Positions 9,236-17,292 are shown, counted from the stretch's first letter. The stretch: DNA of 46,233 nucleotides from Lachnospiraceae bacterium (GCA_003447295.1 DLZQ01000045.1:19374-65606); one strand, 5' to 3'. Translations and numbers: made by a program. The notes: generated by a model from the letters alone, not told the origin.

Positions 9236-9409
9236 ATGAAAAAGTGGAATGCTCCTTCCGTAGAAGAATTAAACATCAACGAAACCGCTCACAACTGGCT
9301 GGGTAACAGCTGGGACGGTGGTTACATCGGTGACGGTCAGATTTCTGGTCATCTGGAGTATAAAAAGCCGGGCGATGATTCCCAGGATTCTGCTGATCAG
9401 CTCAGCTAA
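9236..9409 (+). CDS. Lasso-peptide precursor 1 (A1)
   Basis: A 57-residue peptide beginning MKKWNAPSVEELNINETA. The leader carries W4-xx-P7-x-V9, matching the YxxPx(L/V) motif read by B1/RRE proteins, and Thr17 at the -2 position, the near-invariant leader residue of the class. Cutting after Ala18 gives a core starting HNWLGNSWD, so Asp9 is placed for a nine-residue macrolactam with the His1 amine. The 39-residue core is long for the class and its tail is acidic (GDDSQDSADQLS). The C-terminal Ser57 is the expected site for the HprK-like kinases. The start at 9236 is preferred over GTG at 9221, because GAGG within that GTG region is the ribosome binding site and precursor 2 starts alike. A His at core position 1 is unusual, so the cleavage site is inferred. 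Confidence 0.82.
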   Translation: MKKWNAPSVEELNINETAHNWLGNSWDGGYIGDGQISGHLEYKKPGDDSQDSADQLS

Positions 9410-9436
9410 TCATCTCAAACACAGAACAAAACAACT

Positions 9437-9470
9437 AAGCCACAGGCACTTCACCTGTGGTTTTGTTTGC
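9437..9470 (+). terminator. Terminator after precursor 1
   Basis: CCACAGG (9440-9446) pairs with CCTGTGG (9454-9460) over a 7-base loop, with AA/TT extending the stem, followed by TTTTGTTTGCTTT. It lies 27 bases after the A1 stop and 24 bases before cyclase 2, so it should end most A1 transcripts and let only part read into the second module. Confidence 0.8.
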
Positions 9471-9494
9471 TTTATCAAACTAAGGGGAATATCT

Positions 9495-11390
9495 ATGTCT
9501 GCCATCTGGGGAATCGTTCCTGTCTCTTCCACAGAGAAAACGGAAGAAGCCTTACATACTATGCGTACTTCTTATGCGCCTTTTGCGATCGACCGCTATT
9601 CATCACTGTCTCTTGATACCGGAGTCTCTTTTCACTGTGGTCTGCAATTTTTTACCGAAGAATCCTTTCAGGAGGTTCTTCCTTTTTATGATAATACCAA
9701 AGGTTTTTTATTCACTGCCGATGTCGTTCTGGACAACCGGGAGGAACTTCTTTCGCAATTTCCTCTGCTCTCCGGGGACACTACTGACAGTGGTCTGCTT
9801 CTGGCTGCTCTGGAAAAATGGGGATCTTCTGTATGTGATCATCTTCTGGGCGCGTTTGCCTTTGCTATCTATCATACAAGTACCCACACACTTCATTTAT
9901 ATACTGATCATATGGGAAACCGCAGCCTGTTCTATGCCATTCTGCCGGACCGTATTCTGTTTAGCACTGCACTGGTTCCTTTGGCCCGCACTCTGTCAGC
10001 AGCCGTCTCCGAAAAATGGCTTGCTGCATGTCTCGCCACCACTTCGGCAGATATGATGCTTTATGAAGCTCTGACTCCTTATGAAGGCATCCTCCAGATG
10101 CCTGCTGCCGGCCACCTGACCTGGACACCGGAGTTTTCCTCCCTTGATATCTACTGGGATCGTACTTCTCTTCCCAAGCCTCTGCCGCATAAAGATCCGA
10201 TGCACTACCAGACGTTGTTCCGGGACACACTCTCTGCCTGCGTTTCTTCCATGCTCCGCAGTGCAGAACATACCGGATGCACACTAAGCAGCGGTTTAGA
10301 TTCCTCCGCAATTGCTGCGCTGGCAGCTCCCCGGCTGGCAGAGATGGGCGAACAGCTATACAGCTATACCTCCGTGCCTTTGCGGGATTTTGTACCGGAA
10401 GGGACGGAGCCGGCGGATGAATCTGCGGGAGTGCTGGCTACCTGCAGACAATATCCGAATATCTCACCTGCCTTCCTCTCCTGTCCAGGACAGGATGCCT
10501 TCACCGAGCTTTCCCGGCTGGTGCCGCTTCTGGGCTATCCTATGAAGTCCGGTCACAACCTGACCTGGCTGGATGCCATCTATGAAAAAGCTCACCGCGA
10601 CGGCTGCCGGGTCGTGTTAAAAGGACAATATGGTAATGCCACGATCTCCTGGGGCAAGGCTTTGTCTGTATTTTATCAGCTTTTCTGTTCCGGGCATCCC
10701 CGGATCGCTCTCCGGACGATGAAAGACTTTGGTCACCGGTACGGCATTCCGAGGAAATATATGTTAAAATGTATACTGACCGAATGGATAGGCAATCTCT
10801 TCCCTGCCAAGCCGGAAGATCCGCTGACGGCCCCCGGACTTATGCAACGCTATCATATTTCCCGCGCCTACCGGAAGCAGATGCGTTCTGCCGGCGGTGG
10901 CGAGATGGATTCCCGGGAAAAACGTCTGTCTTTTATCTTCAATCCTACCGCGCAAATGCAGCTTGGGATGTTCGATACAGCCATGAGTCTGATCCACGGA
11001 GTATTGATCCGCGATCCCTCCAAGGACAAAAGGATCATAGAACTATGTTGCAGTCTCCCGGTGGAATGTAGTCTCAGTGGTTCTCTGGAGCGGGGTATGG
11101 TCCGCACATATCTGGAGGGAATCGTCCCGGATTCCATCCGGAAAGAAATCTTTCACCGCGGGGTACAAAGTGCTGACTCTACATTCCGCAGCCAGCTTCT
11201 ATGGGATGAAAACCGCAGGGACATTCTGGAGACCCTGCATTCCCCCACGCTACGCCGTTATATAGATCCAGGGAAACTGGATCCCCTGCTCATCCGCCTG
11301 GAAGAGGCCTCCGCATCCGAACTGACCTTTTCCGATCTGCGTATGGCAAATGTCCTGTATTCCTGCAGTCTGTTTCTAAAGGAGGTCTGA
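9495..11390 (+). CDS. Lasso-peptide cyclase 2, asparagine-synthetase-like (C2)
   Basis: A 631-residue paralogue of cyclase 1. It also begins MSAIWGI, lacking the glutaminase Cys, and has the ATP-pyrophosphatase motif LSSGLDS (residues 264-270) and a downstream KGQYGNA segment matching TGQAGNS in cyclase 1. The start at 9495 follows AAGGGGAATATCT; an upstream in-frame extension runs through precursor 1 and the terminator and was rejected. The kinase K2 begins 2 bases after the stop and precursor 2 follows, so C2-K2-A2 is one unit. The divergence between the two cyclases suggests that each serves its own core peptide. Confidence 0.9.
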   Translation: MSAIWGIVPVSSTEKTEEALHTMRTSYAPFAIDRYSSLSLDTGVSFHCGLQFFTEESFQEVLPFYDNTKGFLFTADVVLDNREELLSQFPLLSGDTTDSGLLLAALEKWGSSVCDHLLGAFAFAIYHTSTHTLHLYTDHMGNRSLFYAILPDRILFSTALVPLARTLSAAVSEKWLAACLATTSADMMLYEALTPYEGILQMPAAGHLTWTPEFSSLDIYWDRTSLPKPLPHKDPMHYQTLFRDTLSACVSSMLRSAEHTGCTLSSGLDSSAIAALAAPRLAEMGEQLYSYTSVPLRDFVPEGTEPADESAGVLATCRQYPNISPAFLSCPGQDAFTELSRLVPLLGYPMKSGHNLTWLDAIYEKAHRDGCRVVLKGQYGNATISWGKALSVFYQLFCSGHPRIALRTMKDFGHRYGIPRKYMLKCILTEWIGNLFPAKPEDPLTAPGLMQRYHISRAYRKQMRSAGGGEMDSREKRLSFIFNPTAQMQLGMFDTAMSLIHGVLIRDPSKDKRIIELCCSLPVECSLSGSLERGMVRTYLEGIVPDSIRKEIFHRGVQSADSTFRSQLLWDENRRDILETLHSPTLRRYIDPGKLDPLLIRLEEASASELTFSDLRMANVLYSCSLFLKEV

Positions 11391-11392
11391 GT

Positions 11393-12313
11393 ATGTATTA
11401 TTATCGTCTCTACGGCATGCTGCTGGAGAGTGAGCTTTGCTTTCCGGAGGCCGATGAACTAACGCCCCCGGTCACTCCGGATGCCACACTGACCCTGGGC
11501 ATGCCCCCTGAATGGGTCGTTACGGAATACCGACAGGGAAAATTTTCTTCGATCACCGAGCAGGTCATGTGGTTTCGATTGTATGATGAACTACTGGTCT
11601 ACGTAGAACAAGGTTCAAAGGCTATCGTCTGGAAGTTAGATCCTGCTCTCGACGAAGTGCGTATGCGGACTTATCTTCTGTCCGGTGCCATCACTTTTCT
11701 CCTTTTACAGCGTGGCTATCTTCTAATCCATGGGAGTGCGCTGTGCTGCAAGGATAAGGCTTATCTGATCTCGGGCCCCAGCGGCAGCGGTAAATCCACC
11801 ACCGCTCTGCATCTGATGAAACAGCCGGGAATCCTGTTTGCCTCCGACGACATCTGTGCCATCCGCACGGAAAATGGTCAGAGCATCCTCTATCCGGGAC
11901 CTCCCTGGCAGCGGGTATGCGCGGATGTCATGCGACGCAATCCGGACAGTGAATATACCTATATCCGGGAAGCCGATGAGAAATACGGGAGAAAACTTAC
12001 AGACTCCTACTGCCGGGAACCGCTTCCCGTGGCAGGCATGTTTACAATCTACCGGGATAACTGCGAGGAATTGTCCTGTGAGGAATTATCCGGCAGCGAA
12101 AAGCTGCAGGTCCTGACTCATAATCTATTCCGTGGGGAACTGCTGAACCTACTCGGCATCACTCCCGCCCGCATGACGCAGTTCTTAAGCGCAGTAACAA
12201 GCTTTCCCATATATAAGATCGCAAGGCCACAGAACCGTGACACCACAAAAGAGATACCGGAAATCATCTCAAAATATATCAATGATGTTAGATTTCTTGT
12301 ATTTCCCTCCTGA
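11393..12313 (+). CDS. HprK-like lasso-peptide kinase 2 (K2)
   Basis: A 306-residue paralogue of K1 of identical length, with P-loop GPSGSGKST (residues 128-136), His113 in LIHGSAL and Asp152-Asp153 in FASDDICAI. The N-terminus YYYRLYGMLLESELCFPE aligns with YSYRLYGLRIKTDLDFPQ of K1. The ribosome binding site AAGGAGGT overlaps the end of cyclase 2, indicating translational coupling. By analogy with paeninodin-type kinases it would phosphorylate a precursor serine. The neighbouring precursor 2 ends in His rather than Ser, so its substrate may be precursor 1, an internal Ser or Thr, or another peptide. Confidence 0.85.
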   Translation: MYYYRLYGMLLESELCFPEADELTPPVTPDATLTLGMPPEWVVTEYRQGKFSSITEQVMWFRLYDELLVYVEQGSKAIVWKLDPALDEVRMRTYLLSGAITFLLLQRGYLLIHGSALCCKDKAYLISGPSGSGKSTTALHLMKQPGILFASDDICAIRTENGQSILYPGPPWQRVCADVMRRNPDSEYTYIREADEKYGRKLTDSYCREPLPVAGMFTIYRDNCEELSCEELSGSEKLQVLTHNLFRGELLNLLGITPARMTQFLSAVTSFPIYKIARPQNRDTTKEIPEIISKYINDVRFLVFPS

Positions 12314-12375
12314 ATCAGTTATAGTCTGAGTTGTCAGTTATTGATAGTTTGATAGAAAAGGAGTATATGAGAGCT

Positions 12376-12555
12376 ATGAAAAAATGGAAAACACCTGAAG
12401 TTGAAGAATTATCTATTTCCTGTACTGAGCAGGGTAAAAATCTCTCCTCCCAGTATGATGAAATCCGCGTAGATCAAAACGGCAACTACTGGTTAGGCTT
12501 CTCCAGTGGTTTTGATTCCCACCCCGATATCGACGGTGACGTAACCGTACACTGA
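12376..12555 (+). CDS. Lasso-peptide precursor 2 (A2)
   Basis: A 59-residue peptide whose first 12 residues, MKKWKTPEVEEL, match the leader of precursor 1 at nine positions, including W4, P7, V9 and L12; Thr17 is also shared. If cleavage keeps Thr at -2, the core would start Gln19 and the first acidic residue, Asp28, would be position 10, outside the usual 7-9. If the core starts at Gly20 (GKNLSSQYD), Asp28 is position 9 and a normal Gly1-Asp9 ring forms, but Thr is then at -3. The C-terminus is TVH, so the C-terminal Ser for phosphorylation is missing. GGAG at 12360-12363 serves ATG 12376; ATG 12367 is too close. A core segment NYWLGFSSG resembles HNWLGNSW of precursor 1. Confidence 0.75.
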   Translation: MKKWKTPEVEELSISCTEQGKNLSSQYDEIRVDQNGNYWLGFSSGFDSHPDIDGDVTVH

Positions 12556-12588
12556 TTCTCTCACGTAAGATAATGAATTAATAAAGAA

Positions 12589-12622
12589 AACGGGCAGAAA
12601 ACAGTTTTCTGCCCGTTCTTGT
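12589..12622 (+). terminator. Terminator after precursor 2
   Basis: AACGGGCAGAAAAC (12589-12602) is the exact complement of GTTTTCTGCCCGTT (12604-12617), leaving a minimal loop that would open by a few pairs, followed by CTTGTCGTTCTTGT. It starts 33 bases after the A2 stop and separates the precursor from the following glycosyltransferase gene. Confidence 0.8.
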
Positions 12623-12660
12623 CGTTCTTGTATTGTCACTTCATTTTTCAGGAGGCATCC

Positions 12661-13635
12661 ATGGATTCTCTCATCAGCGTTATTATTCCGGTCTACAATG
12701 TAGCCCATTATCTAATATCTTGTGTGGAAAGTGTTACCGCTTCTTCCTACCGGAATCTCCAGATTCTGCTCATTGACGACGGTTCCACCGACGGCAGCGG
12801 TCCTCTGTGTGACAGACTCGCCCTTACGGATTCCCGCATCACTGTCCGGCATACGGACAACGGTGGCATCTCCCATGCCCGCAATGTGGGACTGTCCCTT
12901 GCGACCGGCGACTACATCTCTTTTATCGATTCCGACGATCTGATCCATCCGGATTTTTATCGTCTCATGCTTTCCGCCATGATCCATGAATCTGCGGATC
13001 TGGTGATATGTCATGAACAGATATTTTCCGACAGCAGAGTGCTGCCTTCCATGGAAGCCTGCCATACCTATCACTTACAGAATATAGAATCGCGGGAAGG
13101 ATTTTTTCTGCACTTTATGGATCCCTTTACGGGGCCTGCAACCTGGGTGTGGAATAAACTCTACCGACGCAGTCTGCTATCCGATATCCATTTCCAGGAA
13201 GGAAAGAAAATGGAAGATATTTCTTTTCTGACCGATTATGCACTGCAATGTCAAAAGGTAGTATGGCTCGAAGAGACTTTAAACTATTACCGTCAGCGCA
13301 AAGACAGCACTATGGAGGAAGGATTCTCTGATATTAGCTGTGACTATGCGGATGCACTGTTGTATTCCCTCGACCGTATTCAGACATCCCCGGAAGCTTC
13401 TGACTTTTCCGCTGCCTACGCTGTCTATGTGACCAACAAGCTGGCCCTATTGTGCGTGAAGTCGCGCAAATATCATTGGCAGAACAGCTTTTCTTATTTA
13501 GCGCAAAAATACCGGGACAGCTACAAGCGTTATCATGAAAATGCAGAGACTCTGTCTGCACGTGGTAAGCTTTTCCTTGCCCGGTATTGTTTTCCTCTTT
13601 ATTATATGCTGCAGAAAAACCGCATCCGTATCTAG
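12661..13635 (+). CDS. GT2-family glycosyltransferase next to the lasso precursor
   Basis: A 324-residue GT-A fold enzyme: SVIIPVYNVAHYL at the N-terminus, the nucleotide-binding DDGSTDGS (residues 39-46), NGGISHARNVG, and the metal-binding DSDD (90-93). The start at 12661 follows CAGGAGGCATCC. It is the only glycosyltransferase on the plus strand and sits with the lasso precursors, just beyond the precursor 2 terminator, while all other GT genes lie in the minus-strand EPS operon. It may modify the lasso peptide or be an EPS enzyme; the acceptor cannot be told. Its stop TAG overlaps the stop of the convergent ABC gene within the palindrome CTAG (13632-13635). Confidence 0.9.
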   Translation: MDSLISVIIPVYNVAHYLISCVESVTASSYRNLQILLIDDGSTDGSGPLCDRLALTDSRITVRHTDNGGISHARNVGLSLATGDYISFIDSDDLIHPDFYRLMLSAMIHESADLVICHEQIFSDSRVLPSMEACHTYHLQNIESREGFFLHFMDPFTGPATWVWNKLYRRSLLSDIHFQEGKKMEDISFLTDYALQCQKVVWLEETLNYYRQRKDSTMEEGFSDISCDYADALLYSLDRIQTSPEASDFSAAYAVYVTNKLALLCVKSRKYHWQNSFSYLAQKYRDSYKRYHENAETLSARGKLFLARYCFPLYYMLQKNRIRI

Positions 13636-15317
13636 CCCTTCGTCACTTCCATCACCTGTTTGTCCACGATCTGCAGTTCTCTGTCACAATAAGGCAGAAT
13701 ACTTTTCCTATGGGTAATGATAAGACAGGTAGGACGTGGCGACAATTCCTTCAACCCCTGCAACACTTCCAGTTCTGTCTTCTCATCCAATGCGGAAGTC
13801 GCCTCATCCAGTATCAGGAACGGGGCTTTCCTTAAAAAGGCTCTGGCAATGGCAATCCTCTGTGCCTGTCCCTCGGACAGACCGTGTCCTCTCTCTCCGA
13901 TCACAGTATCGATCCCCTTTGGAAGTCCCATGACAAATTCATATCCGGATGCTAATTTCAGTGCCTCATACATTTCTTCCTCTGTTGCATCCAGTTTCCC
14001 CATACGGATATTCTCCCGCACCGTACCGCTGAACAATGTATTCCCCTGGGGTACATAAGATATAAATTTCCGGGTAGCGGCATTCGCCCGTTCCAGATCC
14101 CCTTTTTCATTAAAAAAGGTAACATTTCCCCGGATGTTACTCATAAAGGACATGATAATACGGATCAGTGTGGTCTTGCCGATACCGGATTCTCCGATAA
14201 TAGCTACAAATTCTCCGGGTCCGATCCGCAGATTTACATTCTCCAGTACTGTCTCATCCGTATAACCAAAGGTCATGTCTTTTATCTCCACGCCGATCCG
14301 GGCCGACGGGATCTGAGTGTCCGTTTTCATCTCCAGTGGAATCTGCTGCAATTCCATGATTCTTCCCGCGGAAGCCAGTATAGACACTACCTTGGGAATC
14401 TGTTGCGCAAGTCCCATGACCGGTGCCTGCACACGGTTCACCAGTGTCAAAAATACCGACATGGTTCCGTAGGTGATCATCTTGCGGGAAATCTGTATTG
14501 CTCCATAGCAAAATGCTACAATATATCCGGTCTGAAATGCCAGTGACATCACTGTGGAACTGGCTACTCCCATTTTCGTCCGACGGTATACCCAGTGAAA
14601 CCTCTCCTCCCGAAGCTGTGTCAGACGCTCCGTGGAATAATCCTCGTTGGCAAACGCTTTTACGATCAGTAGATTTGCCAGGCTTTCCTGTAAAAAAGAC
14701 CGATATGCTGCTTCACTCTCCTGCACCTTCACCTGAAGTTTTCGAAGTTTTTTGCCAAGCCACCAGGAGCTGAGTGCTGCCACCGGAGCTACCAGCAGGG
14801 CGAACATTGCCAGCATCGGCGAATAATAGAACAGCGTAAAAAATACCAGCAGCAGTTCCACCGCCAGTTGTATAATACTTGGAATAGTTCCGATAATACC
14901 GTCCGCCACATTCCCCGCATCGCTGGTAAGTCTCGTCATAAGATCCCCGGTGTGATATTTTTTCACATCCATCCAGTGGGAATGAATGATCTTCTCATAG
15001 ATCTGTTTCCGTATGCCAAAAGAAAATCTCTCCGTCAGCATGGTGGATACCAGCGACGAAATTACCGTCACCGCCTGCATTCCCAGCATTAACAATACAT
15101 AGACCACCATCAGGCGTACAAATGCATTGCCAAAGGTGGCATGGTCTATGATTTCTTTGGAGATCTGAACCATCAGCAGTGATGCAATTGTCTCCAACAG
15201 TCCGAACACCATAACCAGAAGTATTTTCCCCAGATACGGTCTGGAATACTGCCATAACCATTGTGCATACCGGTACTGATTTCCCCGATCCTGCCATATT
15301 TTTTTAATTTTACCCAT
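13632..15317 (-). CDS. ABC exporter for the lasso peptide (D-type)
   Basis: A 561-residue half transporter with a six-helix membrane domain (residues 1-320) and an ATPase domain. The latter shows Walker A GESGIGKTT (375-383), Q-loop VPQGNTLFSG, signature LSEGQ (480-484, in place of LSGGQ), Walker B LILDEATSALD (501-511) and the switch His536. Lasso clusters of Proteobacteria and Firmicutes carry such an exporter, which also gives immunity to the producer when the product is an antibiotic. There is no N-terminal C39 peptidase, fitting a cluster with a separate leader protease. It is the last gene of the leftward EPS/lasso operon and serves both precursors, as no second exporter is present. Confidence 0.9.
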   Translation of the reverse strand: MGKIKKIWQDRGNQYRYAQWLWQYSRPYLGKILLVMVFGLLETIASLLMVQISKEIIDHATFGNAFVRLMVVYVLLMLGMQAVTVISSLVSTMLTERFSFGIRKQIYEKIIHSHWMDVKKYHTGDLMTRLTSDAGNVADGIIGTIPSIIQLAVELLLVFFTLFYYSPMLAMFALLVAPVAALSSWWLGKKLRKLQVKVQESEAAYRSFLQESLANLLIVKAFANEDYSTERLTQLREERFHWVYRRTKMGVASSTVMSLAFQTGYIVAFCYGAIQISRKMITYGTMSVFLTLVNRVQAPVMGLAQQIPKVVSILASAGRIMELQQIPLEMKTDTQIPSARIGVEIKDMTFGYTDETVLENVNLRIGPGEFVAIIGESGIGKTTLIRIIMSFMSNIRGNVTFFNEKGDLERANAATRKFISYVPQGNTLFSGTVRENIRMGKLDATEEEMYEALKLASGYEFVMGLPKGIDTVIGERGHGLSEGQAQRIAIARAFLRKAPFLILDEATSALDEKTELEVLQGLKELSPRPTCLIITHRKSILPYCDRELQIVDKQVMEVTKG

Positions 15318-15335
15318 ATCTCACAGCCCCCGGAT

Positions 15336-15602
15336 TTACTCTATAAAGCCATTCCCCTTCATCTGTTCCAGGAACTTCATGACGGACTCTTCACACTCCT
15401 CTCTGGACACCTCATAGATGGTCAGTAACCGGTCCACGATCTGCGTGGGAGTGATCTCCTCCTGCAGCATATCCCAGATATCATTGCCCGCTCCTTTGAT
15501 CAGAAAATATTTTCCTGATTCAAAATCGATCATGACCTTTTCTCCTGCCAGATCCGTCACATTTAATTGCTTCTTCAGTTTAATGATTGCATTTTTCTCC
15601 AT
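15336..15602 (-). CDS. PqqD-like leader-binding protein (lasso B1/RRE)
   Basis: An 88-residue stand-alone RiPP recognition element. It has the PqqD-family pattern: an N-terminal beta region ending in EKVMIDFESGKYFLIKGAGNDIWDML, then helices with TPTQIVDRLLTIYEVSREECEESVMKFLEQM. In lasso biosynthesis this protein binds the leader (the W-xx-P-x-V segment of both precursors) and delivers it to the B2 protease. It lies 39 bases from the B2 gene and 18 bases from the exporter gene on the same strand. It is the only RRE in the window, so it must recognise both leaders. Confidence 0.92.
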   Translation of the reverse strand: MEKNAIIKLKKQLNVTDLAGEKVMIDFESGKYFLIKGAGNDIWDMLQEEITPTQIVDRLLTIYEVSREECEESVMKFLEQMKGNGFIE

Positions 15603-15641
15603 CCTTTTACCCTCCGTTTTCTTACTTAATTTATTTTTCTC

Positions 15642-16079
15642 TTATTTTCGGAACTTATCCACTACCGAATAATCTTCTCCGTTTCCTCCGCTGACGTACA
15701 TTCTGCCGCAACGTATCCATGCATGGGCTACCATCTTTCCTTCTTCGAGCTTACATCCCAGATACATTGTAGAAGAAATCCCTTTGTTTTTCAATAATCT
15801 CTGCGCAGTAAGTGCCCGCACCAGACACTTGCTCTCCCAGCTCGTCCTGCTGCAGACCCGGTTCACACAGTATGCCACCTTTTTGGCATATCGATAATGC
15901 TCGATTGTCTCCTCCTCGGGAGACTCTTCGCCCTCGCTGCCCCATTTCACGCGCAGCCTGGTTGTATTACCGTAGAGCACCTGCAGGCGATAGATGGCAG
16001 AATAAATCCAGCATTGTACAGACAACCATTTATGATCGTTGTATCTGAGAAAACGATATCCTCTTTTCAAAATTGTCAT
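15642..16079 (-). CDS. Lasso-peptide leader protease (B2, transglutaminase-like)
   Basis: A 145-residue member of the lasso B2 family, cysteine proteases of transglutaminase fold that remove the leader. The catalytic Cys85 lies in WESKCLVRALTAQRLL and His119 in MVAHAWIRCG, the two signature blocks of the family. The N-terminal part contains a hydrophobic helix (about 18-36). It stands between the nucleotidyltransferase gene (17 bases upstream) and the B1 gene. With B1 encoded apart, this is the split B1/B2 arrangement common in Firmicutes and Actinobacteria. The expected cut is after the residue following the leader Thr. Confidence 0.92.
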   Translation of the reverse strand: MTILKRGYRFLRYNDHKWLSVQCWIYSAIYRLQVLYGNTTRLRVKWGSEGEESPEEETIEHYRYAKKVAYCVNRVCSRTSWESKCLVRALTAQRLLKNKGISSTMYLGCKLEEGKMVAHAWIRCGRMYVSGGNGEDYSVVDKFRK

Positions 16080-16096
16080 TTCCGTTTTCTGCCTTT

Positions 16097-17266
16097 CTAT
16101 GACTGGAACTTCAGATCCATCTTCTCATAGATATCCTGTACCGTCCGGATCCGTTCTTCATCAATGTGATTCATCATCTGACGTTTATAGGTGCCTTTAT
16201 GCTTTGCCAGACCTGTGATTCCTCTGACCAGCCATGCCCAGGGGAGCAGCCATGGACAATCCTCCAGGTAAGGATAGTATTCTGCCATATAGTGCAATGG
16301 GGGAAATGCATACCAGAATTTCAGTTGTTGTCTGCCTGCGGTTTTTCCCTTCTTTTTCTCCTCGGCAAATTTATTCCAGATGCCGTTCTCATCTTTGCCG
16401 TAGATACCGCTGTCCAGCAGATAGGCGAAGAGATTGTCATACAGTGCATTGCTCTCCTCTTCCTCCAGCCACAGATAGGCCAGTTTCTCCATGTGCCTGG
16501 TAAATGTGAGAATACCACACTGTTCCAGTTCTTTGTCCAGATAGTTTCTGTCCATCTGTTCGCCAAATCGTTCCAGATAGACATAGATATCGATCAGATG
16601 TCTGATACCGCAGCCGGTCTGATAGAAATGCTTGGCCGCATGCGCCATCATATATACGTAAAAATCTTCCGTTCCGAAGTCCTGTGTATATGTACATCCG
16701 TTTCTGGTATGCGTGCGGGAAAAGTTTTTGAAATAACCGTACTGATTGCGGTCCACCGTCTTGTCGTACATGGCACGATGAGCCTCGATCACCAGAAACG
16801 GCGGTTTCTGGAAAATATCATGGTGTTTTACTGCACGGTACAGAGTGTATCCCCGTTCTTTTAACAACTCCTGTGCCTCTCCCATGTTTTGTTCGGCGAA
16901 CAAAATATCGAGGTCACTCATCTCCCGCATCTGCGGTGCCGGATAGTAGAATCGTAATACCGCCCCTTTCATGGGTTGATTGATAATCCCCTTTTCCTCA
17001 AACAATCTTTCCAGCTCTCTCTGTTCCTGCACCTGCACACCGCAGCGCAAAATACTGTTCATTAACGGAGACCGCAGCCTGCTGCGTTCTTCCTCTGTAA
17101 GATTGTCTACCCGGATCAAAGCTCCCAATAGGAGGTAATTCAGATGATGTTTTTTCGCAATCTGCACGATTTCATCCACCGTCACGCCTTCCGGCAGGGA
17201 AGGTACTTCCTCCTGTTTCAGCTGGGCGCGTATCAGTTTTGCCAGGTATTTTTCTTTCTTTCCCAT
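16097..17266 (-). CDS. NTP_transf_5 nucleotidyltransferase-like protein of the lasso cluster
   Basis: A 389-residue protein with the nucleotidyltransferase core: MKG (residues 99-101), YYPAPQMREMSDLDILF (108-124) with Asp118 and Asp120 as likely metal ligands, and AHRAMYD later. Such proteins (Pfam NTP_transf_5) are frequent in Firmicute lasso clusters that also carry HprK-like kinases; in the pseudomycoidin cluster the homologue was linked to sugar addition on the phosphorylated C-terminal serine. That role is transferred here by analogy. The ATG at 17266 is preferred over GTG at 17272, because GAGGAGG stands 7 bases before the ATG. It follows the EPS genes without a break. Confidence 0.85.
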   Translation of the reverse strand: MGKKEKYLAKLIRAQLKQEEVPSLPEGVTVDEIVQIAKKHHLNYLLLGALIRVDNLTEEERSRLRSPLMNSILRCGVQVQEQRELERLFEEKGIINQPMKGAVLRFYYPAPQMREMSDLDILFAEQNMGEAQELLKERGYTLYRAVKHHDIFQKPPFLVIEAHRAMYDKTVDRNQYGYFKNFSRTHTRNGCTYTQDFGTEDFYVYMMAHAAKHFYQTGCGIRHLIDIYVYLERFGEQMDRNYLDKELEQCGILTFTRHMEKLAYLWLEEEESNALYDNLFAYLLDSGIYGKDENGIWNKFAEEKKKGKTAGRQQLKFWYAFPPLHYMAEYYPYLEDCPWLLPWAWLVRGITGLAKHKGTYKRQMMNHIDEERIRTVQDIYEKMDLKFQS

Positions 17267-17292
17267 AGGCACACCTCCTCCACAATCTGCTT

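Noticed and set aside
7216..11390. True asparagine synthetases
   Set aside because: The N-terminal catalytic Cys is absent in both and they neighbour precursor, RRE and B2 genes, so a role in asparagine supply is unlikely.
6146..12313. HprK of carbon catabolite repression
   Set aside because: The two copies flank lasso cyclases and precursors, have no phosphorylase-type N-terminal domain evident, and fit the lasso kinase subfamily better.
16166..16864. A 232-codon open frame on the plus strand
   Set aside because: It is the shadow of the nucleotidyltransferase gene and has no ribosome binding site or domain.
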